Positions 41,935-54,062 of a DNA stretch of 64,000 bases are shown one piece after another (position 1 is the first letter of the stretch; the number at the start of each line of letters is the position of its first letter). Both the position numbers and the translations under genes were made by a program. The DNA is from Haemonchus contortus (Eukaryota; Nematoda; Chromadorea; Rhabditida; Trichostrongylidae): the NCBI GenBank assembly GCA_000469685.2, contig LS997565.1, positions 43,918,666-43,982,665 of the forward strand. The letters are read 5' to 3'. The notes below the pieces were generated by a model. That model worked only from the letters and a program-made list of their open reading frames with translations. It made no database searches and had not been told where the DNA came from.

Positions 41935-42490
41935 CCGTATAAGCGTTACGTAGTAATCACATAATTAAGCTATATAACTGATTAAGCGAAGCTGAACCGA
42001 TATTAGCGTCAGCGTATGTATAGCTTGATGCCGGTAAGTGAGAACAGGTGCTTAAATAGATTGGGAGCAAAGAGTGTCTGATCTGTTGTATCACGAGCCG
42101 GATATCTAGTTATTAACTGAGTCTTCGGAGCCACTGCCACTGACTACACCTACTTTGAAGGTTTTCCCAGACAGATCTGGGCAGAAATGTCTGGAGCCAC
42201 AGAAGGTCCACGCTATCTGGAGCACGATTATTTCTGAGGAGTTCGAGCTGTGAATCTTTCTCCTTGCTTCGCGAAACAATGTAGTACATACTATGGTGGC
42301 AGGTTCCAGTTTTTCTGTGCCATTTCATGTTGTTGAATAAAATTTTTCCCGAACAAGCAAACACTCTTCCGTTAGAACAGCTAAGCTCCCCTGAAACGAC
42401 AACGAAAATTCTATGCTTTGAAAGTGCAAGTCATGAAATGCCAGAACCACCGTATGGGAACGGAGTGGGGGAAGGTGGAGATAGTTCCAA
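41935..42490. repeat. unnamed dispersed repeat, copy A (about 550 bp)
   Basis: Aligns colinearly with 53022-53572. Landmarks shared by both copies include AAGCGAAGCTGAACCGAT, GCTTAAATAGATTGGGAGCA, GAGCCACTGCCACTG, ACTCTTCCGTT and AAGTGCAAGTCA. On the minus strand part of it looks like tRNA: ACTTAGTTAATGGCTAGA-like D-arm, then ATCCGGCTCGTG. It may therefore be another tRNA-related retroposon. No protein coding was recognised. Confidence 0.7.
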
Positions 42491-43079
42491 ATGTGGCCGC
42501 ACCCTTACCTATCTATTGTTCAGGGATTAAATCCTGGGCTAGATTCGGGACTTGCAAAGCCTGGATTACCTTCGCGTTAGTTAATTGTTATCAAACTGGT
42601 CTAGAAGGATAAAAGTAGTGGTTTGTGCACGAGATAGCCGGAATGCGTCAATGTATAAGGTGAGTAACCATCTTGACGATGCTACGATTTCAAGTGGAAG
42701 TCGAGTGTGCGGCTTATCCTTAACAAGATTGACCATCGGCAGAATTTTACTTTACTTTTTACAAAGCCGATCTCAGAGTTTCAGGCCAGAAGTGGGACGA
42801 CAATGAAGAGACGTGCAATGAGTATGAGTGAAGAATCAGATGATTCGAGGCTCTCATTGCCTCCTTTTCTAGACAGCACTCAAGGCACGAGAAAGATGAC
42901 ATTATAGCTCACACATGACATGTAGTAATTGGTTTACGCATAAGTTATAGGATAAGATTACTTGGAACAGCGCTATAACAACTTTGACTCGCTTCCGCCT
43001 TCTTCCCTCTTTCGATTCGCCCACTCACCGGTCGGTACCTACGGAAAAGCATGAAAACAAAGAAATAAACAAGAAGTTG
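42491..43079. other. intergenic spacer, nothing recognised
   Basis: No gene or repeat recognised between the 550-bp repeat and the SINE-like copy. Confidence 0.45.
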
Positions 43080-43091
43080 GTGTGTAAAATA

Positions 43092-43393
43092 AAGGATAAA
43101 AGAATAAAGTTTTTGGCGTTAATCAATCCCGTCTGAGGGATGCGCCCCCGCACTCGACTTCCATTCAGAATCGTAGTGGCGTAATGAGTGCGTATGTGGC
43201 CTATACAATGACTTGCGGTGGCCAGCCGATGTACAAGTCAGTGCTTTTATCCTCCCAGACGAGTCTGGTACCAATTCACCGACCCCGGAGGGATGGAAGG
43301 CTTGGTTGGCCTAGGCGGGCATCGATCCGGGATTCGAACCCCTGACCGTGCGTGTGATATAGTGCGCCACTTGCCACTACACCACCTCCGCCC
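43092..43393 (-). mobile_element. tRNA-derived SINE-like element, full-length copy with 12-bp target-site duplication
   Basis: This is the best-preserved copy and serves as the family reference. On the minus strand the head carries GGTGTAGTGGCAAGTGGC (A-box region) and a near-ideal B box, GGGGTTCGAATCCC (plus-strand 43329-43343). About 190 bp of body follow, and then a tail of CTTTAT/TTTTATCC-type units. GGGC at the head start can pair with GCCC after the B box, as in a tRNA acceptor stem. The flanks carry the perfect direct repeat GTGTGTAAAATA (43080-43091 and 43394-43405), the hallmark of target-primed insertion. It codes for nothing and must depend on another element's reverse transcriptase. 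Confidence 0.92.
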
Positions 43394-43405
43394 GTGTGTA
43401 AAATA

Positions 43406-46400
43406 GAAAGAGGAAATAGAAGGCAAGTGTGAAGGAGAAAAAGAAAGTACCGCTTGTACACCCAATGATGCTAAGCCACAGCCAAAACATTCGTACTTAA
43501 AAGGGGCTTGAATACGAGACCAAACTCTGTGGGCGTATAGAGTGTTTTGGAGCTACCTTAAAAACTTGGATTTAAGATTCCGTGGAGCGCCATCCAGAGT
43601 CAATCAAGAGCAGCAAATGATAAAAAGCAGGGCGCTAGGTCGAGTTCCGAGGAAGAGCTCTGTGACGTACCCAAGTCCTACCACTTGGCCGGTCTCAAGA
43701 TGGCAGTTAGAGTACTCCGTTTGCATGGAAATGCATCCAAGACCCCCGCTCACAAGCCTATGAAAACCTCGATGGTATACTTACAAATGAAAAAAACGCA
43801 AAATCGAAATAAGAAAGGGTGCAGAATAAAAAGGTCGAGGAAACTATCACTAAAGGACTCTCCTGAGCGCATTTGCTGCTCAATAGTCGCATAAGTCTCA
43901 GCTCGTCCACATCTGTCCAGAGGGTAGTAACTGGTTACGGAGTTCCCACGCTCGGAGAAGAGTACCAAAGCAAGAAGCACCTAAAAATGAATCGGTAGAA
44001 ACAATCAGGTCCTCACGCTCATTCAAGGCCCAAGCAAGTGTCGTTAGAGTATAGGATTCTGAAGGTGTCGACACGCTCTTCCAAAAATTTCCTTTCAGGT
44101 TTGCACAGCTAAAGGGCAATCGAAGGTCTACAGGAGACCACTAGACATGCCACTATCACAGAGCCCGAGCTTATCAGTTTATTTTCCAGATTTTTATGAG
44201 TCTGTTTTAGTGGGAGGGTATGGGAGGAACGGCGACCTCACACTGCAATGGTGACTGCTCCCTACCTGCCAAATGGGATTAACATTTGCATAAAACCAGT
44301 TGTTGTTCTTTCGATGACCGATTCAGTCGACAGTAGCGATCATGATCGACCTGCTGCTTCGTGGTGACACTCAGAGAACTGAACAAAAAGCAAACTGGCG
44401 AGGGTTCTGTTTCCTCCCATTTTTCCGTGAAGGGTAGTAAGCAATCACTCTATTTGGAGGAAAAATGGACAAGCACCAGATATAATACCGTGTGCCACCT
44501 ATGAGTTCTATGCGGGAGGATTCATTATGCGGGAGCATCCAAGCCGCATAGGTGAAACCAGCGGACTCAGCTTTCTTCAGCCGAGACCAGATCAAACCGA
44601 GAGTCATTGATACCACCGCCCACATTAGAGAACAGGCTACCTGTGCAAGTCAGTGACTGGGACAAGAGCAGTCAAACATGCTTAGTTGTCAGCTGGGAAC
44701 TGGGTTCATTGGTAAGTCAGCAAAAAGAGGCGATGATCAGGCTTATTACTGAGTCTCCTCTCACGAACGGTTACGAACGAACGAGTAGGTTGACCTTGGT
44801 CGACGAACGTCCACAGGGTTACACTACTGCCGCGGAGTGGACTGATGGAAGCGCCTGTTCGGAGAAAATAAATAGAAAATTGAAAAAAATAAGGTTAAAG
44901 GGGATATTCAAGAGGGACACCTCATCTACTGAAGATCGAAGAGACGTAGACGACTACACCTTTTATGAAGCAAAATTGAACCTGAAAAGGATTATCGGAA
45001 GTAAACAAATGGCACGTAGAGCTGTCTGGATTTCGCTCCCATTAATCTGATCCTGTGAGGTGACCAAACAAGTGGTTTGTTAAAAAAATTGCAGTCATTT
45101 CCTAACCCAGATAACAACATCTATTGTTCGCCTACTCAAAGAACTAATCTTCAATGCATGAACAAACAATGTAGAAATGCATAATACCTCCGTCATGCAG
45201 TGATAAAGAATGTCAAATAAATGAACAGCAAGAAAATTGGTTTGAATAGGAAATGAACGAAATGACTCCTGTTGAAAAATGGTTTTCGGCATTTTCTAGA
45301 AAAGGGATAAGGTTTCACCGTACCTCGATGCCCTGCTTACCCTCCGTTTTGTGTGAGAGAACAAATTTCGTAAGGCCAGTCTAAACTCTAGGCTCCCTTT
45401 AGTAAGAATTTCTAGACTGTTTGAGTAATAGTAGAACGAATGCCAACAATTGATCCAGTAGCTGTAAAGAATTGGTACTCGGTAGAAAACGCTCCAAGTT
45501 TTTTTCGGTCGAGTTGGATATGTGGCGTATCCGGGCAAATCTGCCTCAAACAATGTCATTCCTATACCTCATGGCTTACTACTGAGGAATCTCCTCTAAC
45601 GGTAGCTGCGTCACACACGTACCAAGGCACTTCGTCTAGGAACCCTGGGCCCAGCACCATATCAAATGATAGTAGGGAACCCACCGAGTCAGTTTTGAAG
45701 ATGTGATGTTCTCCTGTTCACAGGCTTATCCAATATCTCCTTCCTGTACGAACTTTTTGGACTGCCCCATGTAGGAGATCATTGTAGGATCATAAAATGA
45801 AAGATCCTAGTAATAGAGTCATATTCAGATTAAAATTGAAATAAGAATATGCATACGGCTGCTTGGAGAGGGTGAAAGTTGGGATAGTGAGAAGATCACC
45901 TCACTTAAATTCCTAGACCAATACCTAGGACGGTAAAAAAATCCTGACAAAGTGCCTGCTGTGAAGTCATCAGACCTCTTCAACTGTGTGAATAATTTGC
46001 ACACTTGTTTGCTTCCATTGCTCAGAAAATAATTGCCCATGATTGATAGACAGCTGCCTCTCTAAAAACGAAAGTCGCTTTCCCAGAGATCCATCAATTA
46101 TTACAGTAACTGGCAATTCATTTTCTCAGAAGGTGGTCTCCTCGAAAGTTCTAACTTTTTCAGGTATATTGCTCATATAGATGAGATGCAGTAATGTCAA
46201 AAAGTTCTGCACAAGTGGTCCGAGGATGAGATTGCACTCCCAGTCTGGCCTGGACCAACATTCCATATTTACTAAAAATCCGGTTAACAGATCAGTCTGG
46301 AAGGCTGAGAGCGCTGGTCTTATCGACAGGCCCCGTAGTTCTTCGTATAGGGTAGAGAAGGATTCCAATGAAGATAAGTTTCCCAATGGATGTGGTGTGC

Positions 46401-48934
46401 GATGGCCCATCCCGAAACGGAATCGATCCACATCTTGAAATTTGAATCAATTTTACTCTTTTGCTCTTTACCTTACCTGCCTTTCAACTCAGTAGAGACC
46501 AATAGTTAGTTGAAAAGGTCCCTCTGTACCTCTAGAACTAGCGAGATTTAGCAAGAGCTGAAGCACTGCCAACTGAGGAGCCTCTGTCGAACTGTCGGCA
46601 CCTTCTCCTTGCTTCAATTTTATGAGAGAACCAACAAAGATGAAAAGGTACTATGTCGCTAGAGCGTTTACTCCTATACTATCTTCGAGCTAATCAGGCT
46701 TCTACTCCACCTGGGTGTAGTCATGCGAAAGTAATTGGGGAATGAATACTTATAAGAAACCAAACACCATGAAACTGATCATATTAACAAGCAAGGACCG
46801 TGGCATTTACTCAGAGACGGAAACACTCGAACTCACGACTTAGCATGAGAGCTGTGCTTGTAGAATTAATCGTGCAATGTTTCAGTCACGTTTTGGAAAT
46901 ATAATGTGAACAAATTGGGTAGTTTCATTGCCCAAGGTTGGTAAAACAAGTCGGTAACACCCTTGATTTCGTATCCAGATCATCCAGTGCTTTTAGAGGC
47001 TCTCTTTCAGATGCCACTGCTTCCGAGAAACAACTAGTCAATGGACAGAGTTCTTTTTTCCCCACTTTCTCCACTCAGGTATGTCCTGCACCGGATTACC
47101 GATTGAAGAGGGAGGGTGGTGGAACCAGATTTAATTTAGAAGTATTCCTTTAAGGCCTTATCTACTCCAAATAATGACAAGGAGTTAAGGGAATTAAAAT
47201 ACTACAGTAAGCCATTCAAAATCGAAAAACTCATCGTCAATGCTTCATTGTCTTATGGAGAGCTCATGGAGCAAAGATGAACGGAGAAATCGCCGCATGG
47301 GTGTTATCGCCCGAAATATCTTCCGGTTAATTTGATCCTCAGCTCGTCTCCCGCATATTCACACGAGTGTAATTACTTTCCTGGCACTTCTAAGGGATGA
47401 AACACCAACTAATTCATAAACTGAACAAACGGCTCTTTAGATATCCTCCGATTCCAAGACGAAGAAGGGACACAAACGATGCGCCTAACAGAATTGGTTC
47501 CACGGGGGATCACATCACTAGGGTCACACTAGGCCTAAGAGTGAGGCAGTTCAGAAGGAGAAAACGCGATAATGCGCTTTCTCTGTACGTTTAGTTGTAC
47601 TGTAGCTCTAAAACTTCAAAGGCCAAATGAAGTATGGCTCTCGTCCAAAAATCAAAATATCGAGGGAAGAGCAAAATTGCTCTCATTTCCATGAAATAAC
47701 CTACACACTTGAATGGTATTGAAACTATGTGAAATCTTAAGTGTGGGGCCCTTAAATGTCCGTGATTCTGTTACGGGTGCCTTCCATGTTCTCAGAGATA
47801 TTCAAAGTTATCCAACAATCATATGTAATACTAGCTGTACAGGCTGGGAACCTGAGAGGTTGGATTTCAGCGGCTGTTCTAGGAAGGACCTCTGCTGTAG
47901 GTGATACAAGTGAATTTCTGCGACAAAGTAAATAATACGACTGCTACTGTTGTAGTATGCTGTCGGAATGGTCAATTCAGAAGAGCAACACAACTAGTTC
48001 TAATCGCTGTAGCACCAGCCTCTTGTTCATTACTGGACCTCTACTCAGACAGGGACGAGAGAGTTACCCTCCGAGGCAGCATAATATATTTTAAAGTGCA
48101 TGAAGATCTAGCTGCCGAAGGGCTCGGTATTCCGAGAGAACCCGGAGTCGTTCCAAAGGGACCACTCAGCCTACGGTATCTGGCAGGCTCGTGCTTCATT
48201 CCATTGCTTGAGGTTGCAAGGACGACTGGCGAAAAACGGGTCTCTCTTAGAAAAAAAGTGCTGTTCCTTCTGCATCACCCTCTAATAGAGATAGGGCAGA
48301 CCAAATGTAAACTTCGAACGAACGATTTCTAAATCCTTCCCTTGTGCGCCTTCTAGAAAGCGATGACAGTGGGTCTATTACTGTAGGTAAGTGCCTACTG
48401 AGAGCTCGCTAATTAAAGTCCGTCTAGAGCAGAGCTCAAGTTTTTTATCCATTTTGAGCTAATTAGATGATGCGAAATTTGTCTGGCCTGAACAGTGAGT
48501 TCTTCGCCTAACAGTAAATTCATTTCCAAGCTTTTTGGCACTTCTCACGTCCTCGGATCTATCTCAGACTACCAGAGAGATACTCCTTGATGGATTTGAT
48601 CTGAATTTTTATAAACCGCCTTCGAGACGTCCATAGCACGAGTTATTTCGCCAAGCATCACACTTGGCATGAACTTCATCGGAAATTTTCCTTTAAAGAA
48701 TCTTTGATGCCATGGAAGCGATTACTTCGAGACAGTGTCCGATCTTTGTCAACTATAAAAAGGAGACGGACAGAGCGTATGCTAACTATTGTCTGGTTGC
48801 GTAGAAAGGATTTTACTTCAATGAATTGCGGTCAATTCGAACATCCCAAGGTGAGGGACGGGTTTGAATAAAGGAACAAGTTCTTCTGATGACGAACATG
48901 AAAGCTTCAGGGTGCACCATTTGGAGTGACTTCT
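43406..48934. other. intergenic stretch, no gene recognised
   Basis: Two plus-strand open frames of about 145 codons (44607-45050 and 47901-48332) lack recognisable domains, signal peptides or convincing splice context. Their length is within chance expectation. No RNA gene or transposon recognised. Confidence 0.45.
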
Positions 48935-49203
48935 ATAAGGAACCGTAATGGTATTTGAATGCGTGTTCGGCCTATACAATACCTAGCGGACGCCAATTGA
49001 CCCTCAGAGACCGAGGCCTGGATCCCTGGACTATTTCGCACTATCCCATCCCTATCTCAACATGAGATTGGTACACCAAATAATTCACTAGAACCTTACC
49101 CTAGGCAGTTCGTGATGATCCTAGGTCAGACCTTGAGAATCCGGGAATCAAACCAAGACCATGCACATATCATCGTGCATTACGCCACTACACCACATCT
49201 GAC
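48935..49203 (-). mobile_element. tRNA-derived SINE-like element, strongly diverged copy
   Basis: Minus orientation. The tail part keeps GAATGCGTGTTCGGCCTATACAA-like sequence near 48957. The head keeps CCGGGAATCAAACCAAGACC (decayed B box) and ACGCCACTACACCACATC. About 100 bp in the middle do not match the other copies. Confidence 0.65.
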
Positions 49204-49718
49204 CTTACACGTAAATATAGTTTTTGTTAACTATTTAAGTGAGCTCGAGTATCTGAGGAGAAGAAGGAAAATTTCACTACCATGAAAAATTTGTACAGTA
49301 ATTGCAGGCAGCTTACTAGGTTATATAGCGCTGCGAGAACAAAAACTTTTAATCCCCTGCTGTTCTTTGATTTCGCTCATCACTCATGGCATCAGAGGAC
49401 ACTTTCACTTCATCATGATTATTTCCGGGAATTACAGAGTTCTCGACTGAAAATACACGGGGAACTAAGCCGTGCACAGAGGAACAAAGGGAATTTCGCA
49501 ATGATCTCTGCAAGACGTCTGATGAGGACAACTTTTGTGTCTGGTAACTCAGGGATCGCTCAGACAATTGAGCAGCGAAACTACGTCAACTAGACCTCTG
49601 ACGCACCATGTACTTCCTTTCATGCCAGTCCTGTGACATTTAAAGGGGATCAGAGTGCATGCATTGATATTTATGGTTCATTTCAGCAAACAACACACTT
49701 GACATAACTTGAAATGTA

Positions 49719-51001
49719 CAGGGTGGCTACAAAGTATGGTCCGGCAAATCACACGTCGCTTGCTAACCTGTAAATCCCCGTTTCAGCTGTGCCATATATG
49801 CTCTGGATAAAGCGTGTCAGTCATGCCCTATACCCAAATTATTGTGAGAGTCGGTAAAAGTACCTAATGCGACCATCTCCTCACCGTGCTACAATCGCAC
49901 ATCTCGTGGACGAAGGATGTTCTGCTGCGGAAATCGCGAGAAGGCTGCACATTAACGACAGAACGGTCAGAAGAATTGTGGCCCAGTACAGGGAGCGTGG
50001 ACACCATCTACCACTTCCAAAATCAGGGCGTCCAAGAACTGTCAATGTTCCTCGGATTCGGAAGGTGATCAAGAAGAGGATCTCCCGCAACGATGAGTTC
50101 AGCATAAACAAAATTGCCTCGGATTTGCAAGAAGTGTTCAAAACATTGTGAAATGTGAGCTGAATTTTCACAGTTACCGCTTCTTTCGAGGCCAGATGCT
50201 CAGCGAAGCAGCAAAGAAAAACAGACTGAAAAAATGCCTGAAACTTCTGGCAGCAGTTCGTGCAGGCCGCCTCTCGGACATCGTGTGGGCAGACGAGAAA
50301 ATTTTCACGGTCGAGGTCGCGCACAACAGCCAAAACCAGCGGCAGTTGCTACCTCGGGCAGAGAAAAAATCCAGAAAATGACGAGTGAAAACCAGGAGCC
50401 TGTTCCCGAAGTCGGTGATGTATGGGCCGGAATAACTTCAGAAGAAAAACACCTCTCGTTTTTGTTGATAAAAACATCAAAATCAACTCCGAAACTTACC
50501 AGAATGTTATTTTGAGGGACACTTTGTTGCCATGGGCTCGAAATCATTTCGTTGAACGGAACTTTATCTTGCAGCTGGACTGGGTACCAGCACATGGGTC
50601 GAAATCCACGATTTCCTTCTGCCGACATCATTTTTCTGGATTATGGGACAAAGACATGTGGCCATCTAACTCCCCAGACCTCAATCCAATGAACTACTTC
50701 GTTTGGAGCTATCTGCAGTAGAAAGTGTCTTCTTCACCCCACCGCAGTTTGGACAGTCTGAAAGCAGCTCTTCAGATGGAATGGCACAAAATTGATGTCG
50801 ACTACTTGCGGCCCACCGTGCGCGCCTTTACGAAGAGATTGGATGCTTGTATTCTGGCCAAAGGCTATCATTTCGAACAATACCTCGAATGAATGTTCCT
50901 TTATCTTAGTCGTACCATTTAATGAAAACTCTTGAAGAAATGTGTGATATTTATTTTTTTACATGCGAATAAATACCGGACCATACTTTGTAGCCACCCT
51001 G
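49719..51001 (+). mobile_element. maT-like DNA transposon (Tc1/mariner superfamily), complete ends
   Basis: A 1283-bp element bounded by terminal inverted repeats that start CAGGGTGGCTACAAAGTA and are matched by the complement at 50984-51001. The identity continues inward through TGGTCCGG. Each end is flanked by TA (49717-49718 and 51002-51003), the duplicated target of this superfamily. Between the ends lies one transposase gene on the plus strand, now broken (listed separately). Ends and duplication are intact, so a related transposase supplied elsewhere could in principle still recognise it. Confidence 0.93.
49867..50892 (+). pseudogene. maT-like transposase, broken by frameshifts, a stop and a catalytic substitution
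   Basis: The N-terminal frame (49867-50151) has two helix-turn-helix regions, AAEIARRLHINDRTVRRIV and a second after the GRPR linker, as in the bipartite DNA-binding domain of Tc1/mariner transposases. The catalytic part follows in other frames. The first aspartate is in IVWADEKIFTVE and the second in LQLDWVPAH. The third motif is SPDLNPMNY, where the family has D in place of N. The spacing between the second and third positions is 37 residues, typical of DD37D maT elements. Frame changes occur near 50150, 50390 and 50460. An in-frame TAG lies at 50719-50721, and the frame then continues to TGA at 50890. The protein cannot be active. Confidence 0.9.
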
Positions 51002-51256
51002 TAGTTCACAGTTATCGGGGACTGTTGGTATGCTGTAGAAATTTTCGGCCACACACTCAACTCGAAACCGTGCCGGTTACTTTGTCTACCCTATACACTA
51101 CCGGTGCCCCACGTTTCGTGCCGGAGCTTTTTCGATGGTCCTTTAATTTGCGGTCGATGCCGTTCATTATTATTGGGCCAATCGACAGGTTAGTCGAACT
51201 TAGCTGTGGAGCCGCTGTCGTCAAAAAAAAAGCAAAGCGGAAGTTGGTACCACATA

Positions 51257-51623
51257 CCATACTATACTATATTATACTATACTATACTATACTATACTAT
51301 ACTATAAAGGATAAGGTTTTTGGCGTTAATCAATCCCGTCTGAGGGATGCGCCTCCGCACCGACTTCTATTCAGAATCGTAGTGGGGTAATGAGTGTGTA
51401 TGTGGCCTGTACAGTTACTTGCGGTGGCTAGCCGACGTGCAAGTCAGTGCTCTTATCCTCCCAGACGAGTCTGGTACCAATTTACCGACCCCGGAGGGAT
51501 GGAAGGCTTGGTTGGCCTAGGCGAGCATCGATCTGGGATTCGAACCCCTGACCGTGCGTGTGATATAGTGCGCCACTTGCCACTACACCACCTTTGCCCA
51601 CACTATTCTATACTATACTATAC
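51257..51623. repeat. (ACTAT)n pentanucleotide satellite split by a SINE-like insertion
   Basis: ACTAT/ATACT units occupy 51257-51305 and resume at 51600-51623. The SINE-like copy 51306-51599 sits between the two halves. Before the insertion this was probably one short satellite. Confidence 0.85.
51306..51599 (-). mobile_element. tRNA-derived SINE-like element, full-length copy
   Basis: Minus orientation and closely similar to the copy at 43092 over the whole length. It includes a perfect B box (GGGATTCGAACCCC in plus reading), the head end TGCGCCACTTGCCACTACAC and the tail GATAAGGTTTTTGGCGTTA. The closeness of these two copies suggests relatively recent activity. Because it lies in a simple repeat, its target duplication cannot be delimited. 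Confidence 0.92.
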
Positions 51624-52865
51624 CATGGTATGAACAGAATTTGATTAAATGAACGGCATGATTACGAGGTGGCGTCCAACTTCGCTTTGGTTTTCTGCAT
51701 GCCTTTGAAAAAACTCCTAATCAACCTTTTCAGTTCAGGGATTCTCAATAAAGGGCTTCTTCGCGAAACGGGATCATGAGAACTTTGCTGGCTTAGAATT
51801 ATTCAAACGTTGATCACTTCTACTTGCTAATTAGCAATGTTGCCATGCATGTAGGCGTTCCTAATCCGATAACCTCAAAACGTTACCGTATCCGTAGATG
51901 ATAAAATGATGTTTGAATAATGACATCCGCAAAACACATTCTTTGTCTTTGTTCGAGAGCCGTGAAAAATGTCATTCCGAGGTGGGCCGTCTGTGGGGAC
52001 ATGATTCAAGGAAAAGCTAAAGAAGACCCAGAAACGTGATCTGGTAACCCGTTTCGTTAATCTCTAATCATGTGATGGCTTAGAGACTCAAGTAATCAGG
52101 GATCATCTGAAATTCTTAGAGCGCTTTGACCCTACTGAACTGCAAACGCTGCGGTTAGTTGAGGAGAGGAGAAGGAGTGGGATGAAGAGTCTTCAGAATA
52201 GCGTCTTAAACTTGGGAAATAAATGAAGGCGATCCCATTAGCTCGAATCAATCCAAAAAATAGAAAAAGACACAAATAAACGAAAGAAACCGATTTTTAT
52301 GAAACATTGTTGACAAACAACTCATATCAGTATACCATTCCTAATCCACAGCGAACCTTTCACTGATCTTCTGGGCGATCGGATCAGAAATAAGTAAAAT
52401 GCACCTCCTTATTCACATTCACCTGTTCTTTTTGTAACTTATTGAGTTGAGAAGTATGCACGCATAGGCATATTGTGAACAATCCCAGACGTTTTCTAGC
52501 TTTTCTCGACCAGCACAGCTGTGTAGCTGTGAAGGTGCCCTCCAACCTGAATGGTCAGTAGACCGAATCCCGCCCCGCCAACAAAAAGAAGCTATTCGTC
52601 GCGTACTGCTATGAAATCTGTCCGGAAAAAATAAGAACGTTCTGTTGAGTACGATTTTAGAACCTTCCAGAATTTTAAGCTCTCGAAGTTCTCACCTCTT
52701 TCCCTCTGTTTTCTTTGCGTGCAACATGACGGACAATACCCAGAAATCGAAATCTCCAATCGATAACCTACTATTCTGCACAATTGGAAGATGTTCGGTG
52801 AGATTATCAAAACACATGAAAGCTATTGGTAGAGGCCAGAAGAACTATGGGCCATATGACACACG
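51624..52865. other. intergenic stretch, nothing recognised
   Basis: No gene, RNA or repeat recognised. Confidence 0.45.
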
Positions 52866-52947
52866 GATAGACAGACAAACAGGCAGACAGGCATCAGACA
52901 GACAGACAAACAGATAGGCGGACAGACAGGCTTACGGACAGATAGAC
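52866..52947. repeat. degenerate (ACAG)n microsatellite
   Basis: Imperfect ACAG/ACAA/GCAG units over about 80 bp. It ends about 75 bp before copy B of the unnamed dispersed repeat. Confidence 0.8.
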
Positions 52948-53021
52948 CGTTGGGCACTCAATTTGGGATAAATGACTACGGATGATGGTGTCGGCAAAAG
53001 TGAGCCAGTCTCAAAAAAAAC

Positions 53022-53572
53022 ATATAAGCCCTGCTTACGTAGCAACTCAATCAGGTCGTATAACCGGCTAAGCGAAGCTGAACCGATGACATCATAATAG
53101 TTACAGCTAAACGACGATAAGTGATAATTGATGCTTAAATAGATTGGGAGCAGAGATTGCATGATCTTATGTACCACGAGCCGGATGTCTAGCCATTAAC
53201 TAAGTCCTTTGAGCCACTGCCACTGGCTACATCTACTTTGGAGATATTCGTGGCAGTACTGCAGATAGTTGAGGTGAAAGTGTAGATTGGGGCAAGAATG
53301 TGGAACAATGACTTTCCAAAATGAAAACGGGGCTTTCGAATTCTAACCTGCTGCTTCAGAATCGATAGAGTACGCAATAAAGCGAGTAGTTTTGTGGTTT
53401 TTAAGGCAATTTCAACTTGTTGAGTAGAAGTTTTCCCGAGCGGACAAAAACTCTTCCGTTGCCGCCTTCAGACGACCTTACAGCGACAGCGGAAATTCTA
53501 TGGCAACAAGTGCAAGTCACAAAATGCCAACATCACCGTTTTGAAAGACATTTTCCAAAAGGTCTGCGTAGT
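53022..53572. repeat. unnamed dispersed repeat, copy B (about 550 bp)
   Basis: Partner of 41935-42490, in the same orientation. The two copies agree well at both ends and diverge in the middle. On the minus strand GGACTTAGTTAATGGCTAGA followed by CATCCGGCTCGTGG resembles a tRNA D-arm and anticodon arm. No clear B box follows, so a tRNA origin is only a suggestion. Confidence 0.7.
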
Positions 53573-54062
53573 TCCAGTGACGGCAGCTCAGCTGATATGT
53601 GACGGCAGATTTGGTGAATTTTTTCTCTGCAAACTTAAAAATTCTCTGAGTCTCATTTTATTTTCTTTATATATTTGCTTGTTCAGATGATGCAGGTTTA
53701 TGTAGGTACTCCTAGGAAACAACGACCCAAATAACTGCCATTATTCGCCTTATAACAAATGGAACAAATCTTGGAGCAAAGAAGAACGTGAAATAGATGA
53801 ACAATAAGGTCTGTTACCCAGTTGTAGGGATTTCGCCATTAAATTGCATAGGCACGTCCAGGGTGAATGTCTGGATGTTCAGGGTAAGGGACCTCCAACG
53901 ATGGAACATGTAAGGGAAGGCTTAACTCTGGTCTACGGTCACTTCGGAAGTTTAGGTTCTCATCTGATGCATATTCATATGTTATGAAGCCTTCAACACA
54001 TCAATTCATTTCATCCTTGTGATGCCCCACTTATTTACTTTTTTTAGAATCGAAGGAATCAT
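53573..54062. other. intergenic spacer, nothing recognised
   Basis: No gene or repeat recognised. Confidence 0.45.

Noticed and set aside
43218..43406. Open frame containing a SGIRTPDRACDIVRHLPLHH-type sequence
   Set aside because: It is the SINE-like element read in a protein frame. The same peptide recurs at 51394-51633 because the element recurs.
44607..45050. 147-codon plus-strand open frame
   Set aside because: No motif, signal peptide or splice support. Length is compatible with chance.
47901..48332. 143-codon plus-strand open frame
   Set aside because: No recognisable domain and unremarkable context. Length is compatible with chance.
50932..51390. 152-codon plus-strand open frame
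   Set aside because: It spans the end of the maT-like element, a pentanucleotide satellite and part of a SINE-like copy, so it is a chimera of repeats.
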